Source of the DNA: JAFGRR01 sp964563855
GTDB taxonomy: Bacteria; Planctomycetota; Phycisphaerae; UBA1845; Fen-1342
Assembly: GCA_964563855.1 (NCBI GenBank)
Contig: CAZLYU010000005.1
Coordinates: 1 to 64,000 of the forward strand
DNA length: 64,000 bases
Direction: 5' to 3'
A program made the translations under genes and the position numbers. The stretch's first letter is position 1. The number at the start of each line of letters is the position of its first letter. Positions 1 to 8,164 of the stretch are shown piece after piece. The notes beneath the pieces are model-generated. The model saw nothing but the letters and a program-made list of their open reading frames with translations. It made no database searches and was not told the DNA's origin.

Positions 1-512
1 TCTTCGACAACGACCTCTATTCCCCCGCCAGCGTCATCGACCCCGCCGTTCCCGACGTCACCAAGCGCACCGTCTATCATCGCGGGCGACTGTTTCGCGT
101 CTACGATGCCGCCGGTGAGCTGACCTACGAGCGCTACGACTTTCGCGGCAACCCCACCAAAGTCACCCGACGATTCACCCCCCAGTGCGAACGCATGGAC
201 TGGTCGGCACTCGTGCAGTTCCCCGTCCGGGATGTCACCGCCCAAGCCCAAGCCGCCGACCCCGGAACCCGCGAAACGCCCATCGCCCGTGCCCAGCACC
301 GCCACGCAGCCCACCAGGAAGCCGAAGCCGCCAACCCAACCCCCCCGCTCGGTGCACCCTTCCCTCAGCGACGCCGAGCTCGCGGCGCTGCGGCCCGGCG
401 ACGCGGTCTACGCAAAGCGCTTCCACCGCCAGGGCGCCGTGGTCCGCGTCAACCCGCTCAAGAAAATCGCCATCATCAATCTTGGCCTGTTCGAGGTCGA
501 AGCCCCGTTTGA
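1..512 (+). CDS. RHS/YD-repeat protein, Tc-toxin (SpvB/TcaC)-like, 3' part; frame breaks off
   Basis: The frame is open from the left window edge, so the 5' end is missing. Residues from about base 72 to 225 read like the RHS core of Tc-toxin/SpvB-type proteins: HRGRLFRVYDAAGELTYERY, then DFRGNPTKVTRRF, then DWSAL, which is the order seen in that family. Full family members continue for several hundred residues after DWSAL. Here the frame instead runs into an Arg/Pro/Ala-rich tail and stops at 510-512, while a different frame (232-642) takes over the coding character. The tail is therefore probably out-of-frame read-through of the next ORF, and the RHS gene looks truncated or frameshifted. 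The alternative is a sequencing indel near 225-240. No immunity gene or toxin tip is visible. Confidence 0.5.
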   Translation, partial: FDNDLYSPASVIDPAVPDVTKRTVYHRGRLFRVYDAAGELTYERYDFRGNPTKVTRRFTPQCERMDWSALVQFPVRDVTAQAQAADPGTRETPIARAQHRHAAHQEAEAANPTPPLGAPFPQRRRARGAAARRRGLRKALPPPGRRGPRQPAQENRHHQSWPVRGRSPV

Positions 513-642
513 TGGACTCGCCAAACCCGAAGCTGTCGTGGTGAAACCCGGACGCCAGCGACAGCGACGCCGATCCACCCGCGGCGGCGGCGGCAACGAC
601 GCCTCGTCCACGCCACACCGCGGCGAAACGACCGATTCATAG
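232..642 (+). CDS. Small protein with Pro-rich N-terminus and MutS2-like barrel domain
   Basis: This 136-residue ORF has strong GC bias at third codon positions in its own frame. Residues 1-40 are rich in Pro and Lys and look disordered. Residues 45-95 (LSDAELAALRPGDAVYAKRF, then GAVVRVNPLKKIAIINLGLF) resemble the KOW-like beta-barrel that follows the ATPase of MutS2, but there is no ATPase or Smr domain. The C-terminus is Arg/Gly-rich. ATG 232 is the first in-frame ATG after a stop near 118, and I see no clear ribosome binding site. It overlaps the RHS-like frame by about 280 bases, so it may be either an independent gene or the frameshifted end of the upstream gene. The function is unknown. 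Confidence 0.5.
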   Translation: MSPPKPKPPTPEPAKRPSPVPSTATQPTRKPKPPTQPPRSVHPSLSDAELAALRPGDAVYAKRFHRQGAVVRVNPLKKIAIINLGLFEVEAPFDGLAKPEAVVVKPGRQRQRRRSTRGGGGNDASSTPHRGETTDS

Positions 643-647
643 CATCC

Positions 648-668
648 GCCGAGCGGACCACCCTCGGC
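648..668. terminator. Weak convergent hairpin
   Basis: A GCCGAG / CTCGGC inverted repeat with a 9-base loop lies between the convergent ends of the 232-642 ORF and moxR. It has no T-tract on either strand, so its role as a terminator is tentative. Confidence 0.25.
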
Positions 669-1669
669 TAGTTCGCCTTCACCTGCTCCAGCACGTCCGC
701 GAGCACGTCGTCGGTATTCATGCCTTCCGCCTCCCCCTCGAAGTTCAGCAGCAGGCGGTGACGCAAGGCCGGGGTCAGCGACTTCCTCACGTCGTCAAAG
801 CTCACGTTGTACCGCCCGTCAAGCATCGCGTAGAGCTTGCTCGCCAGCACGATCGACTGCGCCCCGCGCGGGCTCGAGCCCCAACGGACGTACTTGTTGA
901 CCATGTCGGTCGCAAACTCACCGCCCGCGTGCGTCGCCAGCACGCAGCGGATCGCAAAGTCCTGCACATGCGGCGCGATCGCCACCCGCCGCGCGAGCTC
1001 CTGCCCGGCGACGATCTCTTCGCCGGTCAGCACAGGGCTGATCACCGGGCGCTCGCCGCTGGTCGTGCGCTCGAGAATCAGGTTTAGCTCTTCGCGCGAT
1101 GAGTAACCCACCACCAGCTTGAAGAAGAAGCGGTCGAGCTGCGCTTCCGGCAGCGGATAGGTGCCTTCCTGCTCAATCGGATTTTGCGTGGCCATGACGA
1201 AGAACGGTCGCTTCAGCTCATAGCGCACGCCGCCCGACGTCACCGATTTCTCCTGCATCGCCTCGAGCAGCGCCGACTGCGTCTTGGGCGTGGCGCGGTT
1301 GATCTCGTCCGCCAGGCACATCTGCGTAAACAGCGGCCCACGCTGAAACTCGAACGAGCGGCGGCCAGTCTGCGGGTCTTCCGTGATGATGCTCGTGCCG
1401 ATGATGTCGGCGGGCATGAGATCGGGCGTGAACTGAATGCGGTTGAAATCGAGGCTGAGCGCTTCCGACAGCGTACGAATCAGCAGCGTCTTGCCCAACC
1501 CGGGCACACCTTCGAGCAACGCGTGCCCGCCGGCAAACAAACAGATGAGCACGCCTTCGACAATGTCGCCGTGGCCGACGATCATCTTCGCGACCTCGTC
1601 GCGCAGCCGGTTAAACCGCTCGCCGAACTCGGCCACCGCCTGCTCGACCTGCATCTCGCTCGTCGCCAT
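668..1669 (-). CDS. moxR: MoxR-family AAA+ ATPase
   Basis: This 333-residue protein has Walker A GVPGLGKT at 54-61, Walker B in MCLADE near 117-122, and the family sequence ATQNPIEQEGTYPLPEAQLD. MoxR ATPases are chaperone-like AAA+ proteins that usually work with von Willebrand factor A (DUF58/VWA) partners to mature other proteins. No such partner gene lies beside it in the window. The start at 1669 is chosen because GGGAGG sits five bases upstream; an ATG 15 codons further upstream has no such site. It is the last of three minus-strand genes, about 220 bases below the DUF4091 lipoprotein gene. The family call is firm; the client is unknown. Confidence 0.92.
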   Translation of the reverse strand: MATSEMQVEQAVAEFGERFNRLRDEVAKMIVGHGDIVEGVLICLFAGGHALLEGVPGLGKTLLIRTLSEALSLDFNRIQFTPDLMPADIIGTSIITEDPQTGRRSFEFQRGPLFTQMCLADEINRATPKTQSALLEAMQEKSVTSGGVRYELKRPFFVMATQNPIEQEGTYPLPEAQLDRFFFKLVVGYSSREELNLILERTTSGERPVISPVLTGEEIVAGQELARRVAIAPHVQDFAIRCVLATHAGGEFATDMVNKYVRWGSSPRGAQSIVLASKLYAMLDGRYNVSFDDVRKSLTPALRHRLLLNFEGEAEGMNTDDVLADVLEQVKAN

Positions 1670-1889
1670 GCGCGCCTCCCGCGGGCGAAAAACCTCGGCT
1701 CCCTCGCGGCGCATACCAACCGCGACGCGTTGGCGGCAGTGTAGCGGGAGCCGGCATTTCAGGTCGCTCGCTCATCTTCACCAACACCGCTGTGAGCCAC
1801 GGCTATGGCAGCGTCGGTTCCGCCGTGCGTCTTGCTCGTACACGCTACGAAGCCAGACGCGAGCGGCCACGGAAGCGCCGCCCGGCGAC

Positions 1890-4664
1890 CTAGGGCCGCA
1901 GCAGCAACACGTTGCCCAGCGTCTGCGGCGTGTAGCAGTGCCCGGTCGCACCCGACCACGACGAATACTCGCCGCGTCGGGCGTCGAGCCGGGTGACGTT
2001 CACTCCCCACAAGTTCAGCCCCCGCGCGTCCAAGTCGAGCGCCTCCAGCGGCAGCGCCACTTCGGTCATCCACACACCGTCACGCACGTCAACACTCGTG
2101 CGAATCGCCGCGGGCCACGGCTCGACCCGCGCCATCGGCGGATCAGTCGGACAACCATGCGACGCCCGCACCAACCCCGTCGGCTTGATTCGCACCAGAT
2201 AGGGCGTCGACATGTCGCCGCGCGTCGCGCGCGATGGGCTGAGCACCAACTCGACGAGATCTTCACCCCACGGCCAGGCGCCCTCGACCGCGATGCTGTT
2301 GTTGGTCTGCGCAAGCGGCATCTCGCCGGGCGCCAGCGCGCAACGCACCGCGACGTACAGATGCTCGTCGTCGAGGCAGAAGTACACGCGCGTGTTCAGC
2401 ACCGGGCGCCTGCCGAACTCGCCCACGCTGCGGCGAACCAGCCGAAAGTCCCCCGCCGCATTGCTCACGTCGATCGGCCAATCGGAGATATCGCCGTCAA
2501 TCCGCGGCGGAACCGCAACGAACGGCGCCGCCGCCACCGCGAGGCGCGCTGGCGCCGCCGAGATCACCGCGCCGTCGTCCGTCACCAGCTCGATCGCAAC
2601 CGGCAGCACACCATCCGGGTTGTAGGCCAGCGCCGTCCGCGTCGCGGCGAGTTCAAACTCGCGGCGGGCGCCCGGCGGTGCGGTCACGTTCGAGGCCGCG
2701 AGCGACCATTCAGCCGAGGCGCCCGCCACGCGCCAGCGTCCGCGAATCTCGCGTGGCGTCGCGTTGTCGACCGCGACGATGATCCGCGCGTGCAGCTCAC
2801 CGCCTTCGTCGACCAGACGCACACCAACCACTTCCACCGACGCCCCGCGCCGCTCGCTAACCAACAGTCGCCACGCGCGCTGCATGTCGTCTTGCGTCGC
2901 CACACCGGTGGCCGTGGGCGCAAAGCTGTTGACCAATTCCTGCACCACCAGTCGCCGCGCAAGCCGCAGCGCCGCCCCACTCCGCGGCCAACTGGCCGGA
3001 AGCGTGCTCAGCAGATTGCCGCGACAGGCGTCAGTAAACGCGTACGGCGCCGTCTCGCGCGCAATGCGGTTGGCCAGCGCTGGTCGCCCATTCCGCGCGA
3101 GCAGTCGCAAGAGCTCATAGTCACTCGCCGCACGGCGCAGACGCTTGAGCCGCAACGTCGGGACCGGCTGGTCGTAGAGCCCAAACGTGCGACCCGCGCG
3201 CAAGACGCCGCGCCCCCCAGCCTGCGCAGCAGCGTCCTCAATCCAGATCGCCTGGCATCCGTATGCGAACGCGATCCATCCCAGCGCTACGACGTCGGTG
3301 GCCCCCGCCACGACATCGAGACTGCCGCTATATGGCGGATGGTGGGGCGCGAGCCAGGTCTGCGCGCCGCGTCGCCTTTGCTGCGCCATCACCGCCGGCT
3401 CGTAATGCATCGCCGGCGGGGCCCAGATACCGACGCCGGTGAGTTCGACGCTGGGGGCGGTCACCCAGCCGAACCCGCGCAGCGACGCGGCCGGAAGATG
3501 ACTGACGAGCGGAATCGTGGGCGCCGCGCGCTGACTGAGACTCACCAGACGCGCTTCCACCGACGCGTCGATGTTCCCCGGCGGCTGCCAGCGAATGAAC
3601 GGCTGCGTCGCCCACTGCTGTTCGTCAAAGTGCGCCCGAGCAACCGCCAGGTAGCTGCTGGCGGCAGCCGTATACACCAACGCGTCCACCCCGCCAAACT
3701 CGTCCGCGTCCGGATAGTCGATGCTGATCGGCAACGGCCAGTAGCGCGCTCCGAACTCCCCCGGCGATCCCCGACGCAACCACTGATCGACCAATTCGTC
3801 ATACGGCGGCCACTCCACCGTCACCTCGCGCGGCGACAACATGCGCAGCGCCGGCAAGCCGGCCCACACAAACGGGTCACCCCGATGCGCCGCCAACTCG
3901 CGAACCGCAGCATTCACCAGACTCAGCGATGCCCCGCTGCCGGGATCACTCGGCGTCAGCCGAATGTCCTCGGCGGGCTGCACCGCCCCACCGAAGTGCG
4001 TTTGCAACAGTTCGCCCGGATCCACGCGCATGACCAGCGGCAACTGATGCGCCGTCGGCAGTGCAATTGGGGCGACGTCGACCACCAGGTTGAGCGTCGT
4101 CGCGTCTCGGTCGCCCGCCCGGATGCTCACCGCGCCGCGATACTCTCCCGGCTCCATCGTCAGCGGCGTGTGCACCTCGATCCACACCAGCGTGTTCTGC
4201 GTATCTGAGAGTGCCGCGGCCGCCGACCCCTGCGGCGCCTCCCACGGAACCAGCGCATCAAAAAACGGGGTAGCGGTCGTCTGACGTCCCGTATGCTGCG
4301 GATACCAAGCGGGAAACGAGCGCACCAATGTCGCGGCGCCGCGATACAGGTGAATGGATTCCGATGACAATCGGGCCCCGTTCGGACCGCGCAGATCGCT
4401 GACCGTCACGCTCAGTGCTTGCGGCCCAGACTGCACCCCGCGCAAAACCAGTTGCGCCGCGGCCACATCATTCAACACCGCCGGCACGCGAATCTCGCGA
4501 CGCTCAGCGGAGAAGACGTCGGAGTCGAAGTTGGCGGGTGTGCCGGGCAGTACTTCGTCGTCGATCCCTGCCGCCCAAACGAACAGCTCGGCCGGCCGTC
4601 CCGTCCGGCAGCCACTCACCGCGAGCACGATCAGCGCGAGCGCTAGCCCCGTACGCCACGCCAT
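1890..4664 (-). CDS. Lipoprotein with glycoside-hydrolase-like DUF4091 region and C-terminal CBM9-like domain
   Basis: The 924-residue product begins with a lipoprotein signal (MAWRTGLALALIVLAVSGC), so it should be anchored outside the inner membrane. The middle reads like DUF4091/glycoside-hydrolase-type proteins, with the family-type segment YDQPVPTLRLKRLRRAASDY near residue 500. The last 200 residues (from PPRIDGDISDWPIDV to YSSWSG) match the family 9 carbohydrate-binding fold found in sugar-binding enzymes. The start at 4664 is preceded by GAGG, and the gene begins inside the last 22 bases of the Gfo/Idh gene, which indicates translational coupling. The likely role is binding or cleavage of an extracellular polysaccharide; no catalytic residues can be assigned from sequence alone. 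Confidence 0.72.
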   Translation of the reverse strand: MAWRTGLALALIVLAVSGCRTGRPAELFVWAAGIDDEVLPGTPANFDSDVFSAERREIRVPAVLNDVAAAQLVLRGVQSGPQALSVTVSDLRGPNGARLSSESIHLYRGAATLVRSFPAWYPQHTGRQTTATPFFDALVPWEAPQGSAAAALSDTQNTLVWIEVHTPLTMEPGEYRGAVSIRAGDRDATTLNLVVDVAPIALPTAHQLPLVMRVDPGELLQTHFGGAVQPAEDIRLTPSDPGSGASLSLVNAAVRELAAHRGDPFVWAGLPALRMLSPREVTVEWPPYDELVDQWLRRGSPGEFGARYWPLPISIDYPDADEFGGVDALVYTAAASSYLAVARAHFDEQQWATQPFIRWQPPGNIDASVEARLVSLSQRAAPTIPLVSHLPAASLRGFGWVTAPSVELTGVGIWAPPAMHYEPAVMAQQRRRGAQTWLAPHHPPYSGSLDVVAGATDVVALGWIAFAYGCQAIWIEDAAAQAGGRGVLRAGRTFGLYDQPVPTLRLKRLRRAASDYELLRLLARNGRPALANRIARETAPYAFTDACRGNLLSTLPASWPRSGAALRLARRLVVQELVNSFAPTATGVATQDDMQRAWRLLVSERRGASVEVVGVRLVDEGGELHARIIVAVDNATPREIRGRWRVAGASAEWSLAASNVTAPPGARREFELAATRTALAYNPDGVLPVAIELVTDDGAVISAAPARLAVAAAPFVAVPPRIDGDISDWPIDVSNAAGDFRLVRRSVGEFGRRPVLNTRVYFCLDDEHLYVAVRCALAPGEMPLAQTNNSIAVEGAWPWGEDLVELVLSPSRATRGDMSTPYLVRIKPTGLVRASHGCPTDPPMARVEPWPAAIRTSVDVRDGVWMTEVALPLEALDLDARGLNLWGVNVTRLDARRGEYSSWSGATGHCYTPQTLGNVLLLRP

Positions 4665-5680
4665 CCTTGAACCTCGTAGAACTTCCTCGGCGACTCCGGA
4701 GCCCACGTTCGCGCGGCAAGATAGACCGCTTCGAGCAGCGCCGTCACGGCCAGATGTCGCTCGCGCGTCTTCGCCTCCTGCTCGGCTCGCGCGCCCTGTC
4801 GTACGTCCATCGCGAAACGGCGCAGCTCCGTGGTCAAAACGTCATGAGGCAACGCCGCGCTGCGCAGCACACGCCCATCAAAATCGACAGTGCTCACGTC
4901 CTGGGCCGTGATGTCGAGCGATCCCTCCGCGCCATGATGCCTCAGCGCCGCCGATTCGTTCGGCAGATCCCACGAAGCGCGCAGCAGCGCGATGGCGCCA
5001 TCGACAAATCGCAGAATCGCAACGGCGACATCCTCGGTCTCGCGCGGCGCCTCTCCAGGTCGTTTGCGATGTTTACCCGCCGCCGATGAAACGTTGTCGG
5101 GCAAGCCCCTCTGCGCTACGAACGCTTCGAGCAGGTCGTACGCGTCGAGCGTCAGCACCCCGCCGCCGGCTTCAATCAGCCCGGCGCGCCATGACTGCAC
5201 CGACGGCCCCTGCCGCGCAACACTCAGCTCGCTAAAGCGCGGCTGAAAGTCTTCAATCGCCTGCATCGTGTCGCGCACCGGCTCGCGCACATGCTCCCAC
5301 CACGAAGCCACGCGATAGTGCGGCCGCGGTTGATTCAGCCGCTGCATGAGCTGCACGGCTTCCGCAAAGTTGCGCGCGATCGGCGGCTTTCGCCACACCG
5401 CCAGATCATGCAGCAGGAACATCTCATCCAGGTCGATCGCGGCCCGCGGCGCCGTTGCCAGCACAACGGCCTGTGGCTTGGTCGTCGTAATCATGACCCG
5501 CCGGTCGTCGAACCACGGCGCGTCCGATTCACTCTCGAACTGCGCTCCGGCCAAACCGACCAGCTCCAGCTCGGGCGCCCCCCGCAGGGCAGCCGCCACC
5601 GTCGGACCGTCTTCATCGTCGGCGATCAGCCCGACGCGCAGCGGCTCGTGCGGACTGGATGCGTTGGCGGGCGCGGTCAT
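4643..5680 (-). CDS. Gfo/Idh/MocA-like oxidoreductase
   Basis: This 345-residue protein has a weak Rossmann start (LRVGLIADDEDGPTVAAALR) followed by a layout typical of Gfo/Idh/MocA proteins, including AVWRKPPIARNFAEAVQLM where the family normally has the EKP-type segment, and a C-terminal alpha/beta domain rich in beta strands. The nucleotide-binding GxGxxG is degenerate, so NAD(P) use is uncertain. Its 3' end overlaps the start of the DUF4091 lipoprotein gene, so both are made together. The context suggests handling of a sugar released by that protein, but this is inference. It is divergent from purC, whose start lies 74 bases away. Confidence 0.62.
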   Translation of the reverse strand: MTAPANASSPHEPLRVGLIADDEDGPTVAAALRGAPELELVGLAGAQFESESDAPWFDDRRVMITTTKPQAVVLATAPRAAIDLDEMFLLHDLAVWRKPPIARNFAEAVQLMQRLNQPRPHYRVASWWEHVREPVRDTMQAIEDFQPRFSELSVARQGPSVQSWRAGLIEAGGGVLTLDAYDLLEAFVAQRGLPDNVSSAAGKHRKRPGEAPRETEDVAVAILRFVDGAIALLRASWDLPNESAALRHHGAEGSLDITAQDVSTVDFDGRVLRSAALPHDVLTTELRRFAMDVRQGARAEQEAKTRERHLAVTALLEAVYLAARTWAPESPRKFYEVQGWRGVRG

Positions 5681-5754
5681 CGCTTCCTATCATGCGGGTG
5701 CGCCCATCAGGCGACAACTCTCCCACCGTCGCCGGGCGCAGCGAGGAGCCGCCC

Positions 5755-6651
5755 ATGCCGACGCCCACCGTGATCGAGACCAATCTCCCCGGACTCACCC
5801 GCCGCGGAAAAGTGCGCGACATCTACACGCTGCCCGACGCGATCATGCTCGTCGCGACCGACCGGATCTCTGCGTTCGACGTCGTCTTCGACGAACCGAT
5901 TCCCGGCAAAGGCGTGGTGCTCACCCAGACGTCGCGCTTCTGGATGGAGACGCTCAGCGCGTGCCAGCCGCATCACTTGCGGTACGTCGTTTCACGAGCG
6001 AAAACCCCCGACGGCTATGAAGCCGGTTCCGAGCAATTGGTCGAACGCGCGATGGTCTGCGAGCCCACCACGCCGCTGCCCGTCGAATGCGTCGTGCGCG
6101 GCTATCTCGTCGGCGGCGGCTGGCGCGAGTATCAGCAGACCGGAGCGGTCAGCGGCATCGAACTCGACCCCGGCCTGCGCCTCGCCGAACAGCTCGATGA
6201 GCCGCTGTTCACACCCAGCACCAAGGCCGACGCGGGGCACGACGAACCGATCACCTTCGCGCAGACCTGTTCGCTCGTCGGCCAGGAGCTCATGTTCGCC
6301 GCGCGAGCGCGATCCCTCGCGATCTACCGCGAGGCCGCCGCTCATGCCCGCGAGCGCGGCGTGATCATCGCCGACACTAAGTTTGAATTCGGCCTGCGCG
6401 ACGGCGAACTGCTGCTCATCGACGAAGTGCTCACGCCCGACAGCTCGCGCTTCTGGCCGGCGGACGCGTGGCGCGCGGGTGAAAATCCGCCCAGCTACGA
6501 CAAGCAGCTCGTGCGCGACTATCTCGAAACCCTCGACTGGAACAAGCAACCCCCCGCCCCGACGCTGCCCGCCGACATCATCGAGAACACCCGGCGGCGC
6601 TACCTCGAGATCTACGAGCGATTGACGGGCGCCGCGCTAACCAAACCATGA
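5755..6651 (+). CDS. purC: Phosphoribosylaminoimidazole-succinocarboxamide synthase (SAICAR synthetase)
   Basis: This 298-residue enzyme joins aspartate to CAIR with ATP in step 8 of purine synthesis. The N-terminus carries RRGKVRDIYTL and ATDRISAFDV, both PurC hallmarks, and GYLVGGGWREYQ and IADTKFEFG follow in order. The length fits the longer, roughly 300-residue form rather than the 240-residue E. coli type. ATG 5755 has GAGGAG seven bases upstream; the open frame extends further but has no better start. The gene stands alone and ends two bases before the convergent gene at 6652. Confidence 0.95.
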   Translation: MPTPTVIETNLPGLTRRGKVRDIYTLPDAIMLVATDRISAFDVVFDEPIPGKGVVLTQTSRFWMETLSACQPHHLRYVVSRAKTPDGYEAGSEQLVERAMVCEPTTPLPVECVVRGYLVGGGWREYQQTGAVSGIELDPGLRLAEQLDEPLFTPSTKADAGHDEPITFAQTCSLVGQELMFAARARSLAIYREAAAHARERGVIIADTKFEFGLRDGELLLIDEVLTPDSSRFWPADAWRAGENPPSYDKQLVRDYLETLDWNKQPPAPTLPADIIENTRRRYLEIYERLTGAALTKP

Positions 6652-7008
6652 TCACAGCCGCGCGCGAATCATCGCGTACAGCGCCAACAGCTCACGACCC
6701 TGCGCAATCACCGTTTGCTCGAGCCCGGCCGCGACCTCGGCGTCGGCTACGCCCATCTCGCGCAGCAGCCCGCGGCACTGGTGATAATGAGGCAGCCAGA
6801 ACATCGCCTGCGCCAACCGCTCGATCGTCTCGCTGCGCCGCAGGAAGTGCTTCAGATCGAGAATGAAATACACGCGGTCGTGAAACGGCGACGGCGCCTC
6901 GATCAGGCCGGACTCGTCATACACGAAGTGACCGACCTGCGGCGTCCATGACAAGCCCGCATCACGCAGATCACGAGCCGCGCTGATTTCTTCGGCGGAG
7001 AATTGCAT
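6652..7008 (-). CDS. Small conserved hypothetical protein
   Basis: I do not recognise this 118-residue soluble protein. It starts MQFSAEEISAARDL and contains VGHFVYDESGLIEAPSPFHD and a mostly helical second half with FWLPHYHQCRGLL. There is no signal peptide or membrane segment. Codon use is like that of its neighbours. The stop codon directly abuts that of purC (tail to tail), so the two genes cannot share an operon. It may be a small metabolic or regulatory protein; nothing in the sequence settles this. Confidence 0.6.
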   Translation of the reverse strand: MQFSAEEISAARDLRDAGLSWTPQVGHFVYDESGLIEAPSPFHDRVYFILDLKHFLRRSETIERLAQAMFWLPHYHQCRGLLREMGVADAEVAAGLEQTVIAQGRELLALYAMIRARL

Positions 7009-7111
7009 GCCAACAGTTTAAGCGGTCTCGATGCGTCGCATCACACCACCCCCAGTTACACTCGCAGCTTGCCTGCGACGCCGTCGCGTGTAGCCCTTGG
7101 AGAATCACCCC

Positions 7112-8083
7112 ATGCGGGTGCACATCGCCGAACAACTCGACGCGAACGCCGAGCGCCATTTGCGGTCGTTGGTCGACGATCGCGTGACGCTCAGTGTCGC
7201 CGAGTCGGGGCCGAGCGGTCCTTGCGAGACGCTCGTCAGCGGCCGACCCGCAGCGGCCTGGCTCGATGAGCCGGCGCTGCAGCAGCTGATCATTCCCTGG
7301 GCCGGCCTGCCACACAACACGCGCCCTTTGCTGCAAGCCCGCCCTCACATCAACGTGCACAACCTGCATCACAACGCCGCGGCGACCGCTGAAATCGCCC
7401 TCGCGTTGCTGCTCGCTGCCGTGAAGTCGCTCGTGCCGCTCGATGTTCAGTTCCGCCGGCACGATTGGCGCGGCCGGTTTCTCACCGACACCACCATGTT
7501 GCTCGACGGCAAGACCGCAGTCGTGCTGGGGCTCGGCGCCATCGGAACACGGGTCGCCGCGGGCTGCGCCGGACTGGGCATGCGCGTCATCGCGGTCCGC
7601 CGCAATCCTGAGCGCGGCGCCGCGGCCCCTGTCGTGCGCGTGGTCGGAATCGACGCGCTGGCCGACGTGCTGCCCCAAGCCGACGCGTTGCTCATTTGCG
7701 CTCCGCTGACCGACGAGACGCGCGGCCTCATCGACGCGTCGATGCTGAAGCGCATGCCGACCGGCGCCGTGCTGGTGAATGTGGCCCGCGGCGCGATTGT
7801 CGACGAGGCCGCGCTGTTCGCAGCACTCCAGACGCGACGTCTGCACGCCGCGGGGCTCGACGTGTGGTGGAGCTACCCCAAAGAGGCCAATCGCGCCCAC
7901 TGGCCCCCCGCCGCCCAACCCTTTCACGAACTCGACAACGTGGTCATGAGCCCCCACCGCGGCGGCGCCCTGGGCTCAGAAGAGGGCGAGCGTCGCCGAA
8001 TGGAGGCGCTCGCGGAGCTGCTCAACGCAGCAGTGCGCGGCGAGACGATTCCCAATCGGGTCGACGTGTCACTCGGTTACTAG
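7112..8083 (+). CDS. D-isomer-specific 2-hydroxyacid dehydrogenase
   Basis: The 323-residue protein has the NAD-binding motif GLGAIG at 140-145, the substrate-binding arginine in NVARGAIVDE (R226) and the catalytic histidine in MSPHRGG (H282), all in the order of the D-2-hydroxyacid dehydrogenase family. The segment that usually holds the glutamate pair partner is unusual (DVWWSYPKEA). The true substrate cannot be inferred; phosphoglycerate, glyoxylate or formate-like acids are all possible. The start at 7112 is favoured by GGAG nine bases upstream over a TTG at 7097. The gene is monocistronic and convergent with the NADH dehydrogenase gene. Confidence 0.85.
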   Translation: MRVHIAEQLDANAERHLRSLVDDRVTLSVAESGPSGPCETLVSGRPAAAWLDEPALQQLIIPWAGLPHNTRPLLQARPHINVHNLHHNAAATAEIALALLLAAVKSLVPLDVQFRRHDWRGRFLTDTTMLLDGKTAVVLGLGAIGTRVAAGCAGLGMRVIAVRRNPERGAAAPVVRVVGIDALADVLPQADALLICAPLTDETRGLIDASMLKRMPTGAVLVNVARGAIVDEAALFAALQTRRLHAAGLDVWWSYPKEANRAHWPPAAQPFHELDNVVMSPHRGGALGSEEGERRRMEALAELLNAAVRGETIPNRVDVSLGY

Positions 8084-8164
8084 ACCGCCAATGTCACAAT
8101 CTTCAAGACCCCGGCGGCGACTCGCTTTCAGGACGGGCGTCCGCGCGCCGGACATCATCCGTCG

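Noticed and set aside
1..230. Polymorphic toxin with an immunity gene
   Set aside because: The toxin tip is missing and the next ORF is a barrel-domain protein with no immunity-family features.
415..428. AAAGCGCTT operator-like core inside the first ORF
   Set aside because: It lies within coding sequence, is part of ordinary codons, and lacks a promoter.
1437..4208. 923-codon plus-strand open frame
   Set aside because: It is antisense to the DUF4091/CBM9 gene, very rich in Arg, and its third-position bias is that of the minus-strand gene.
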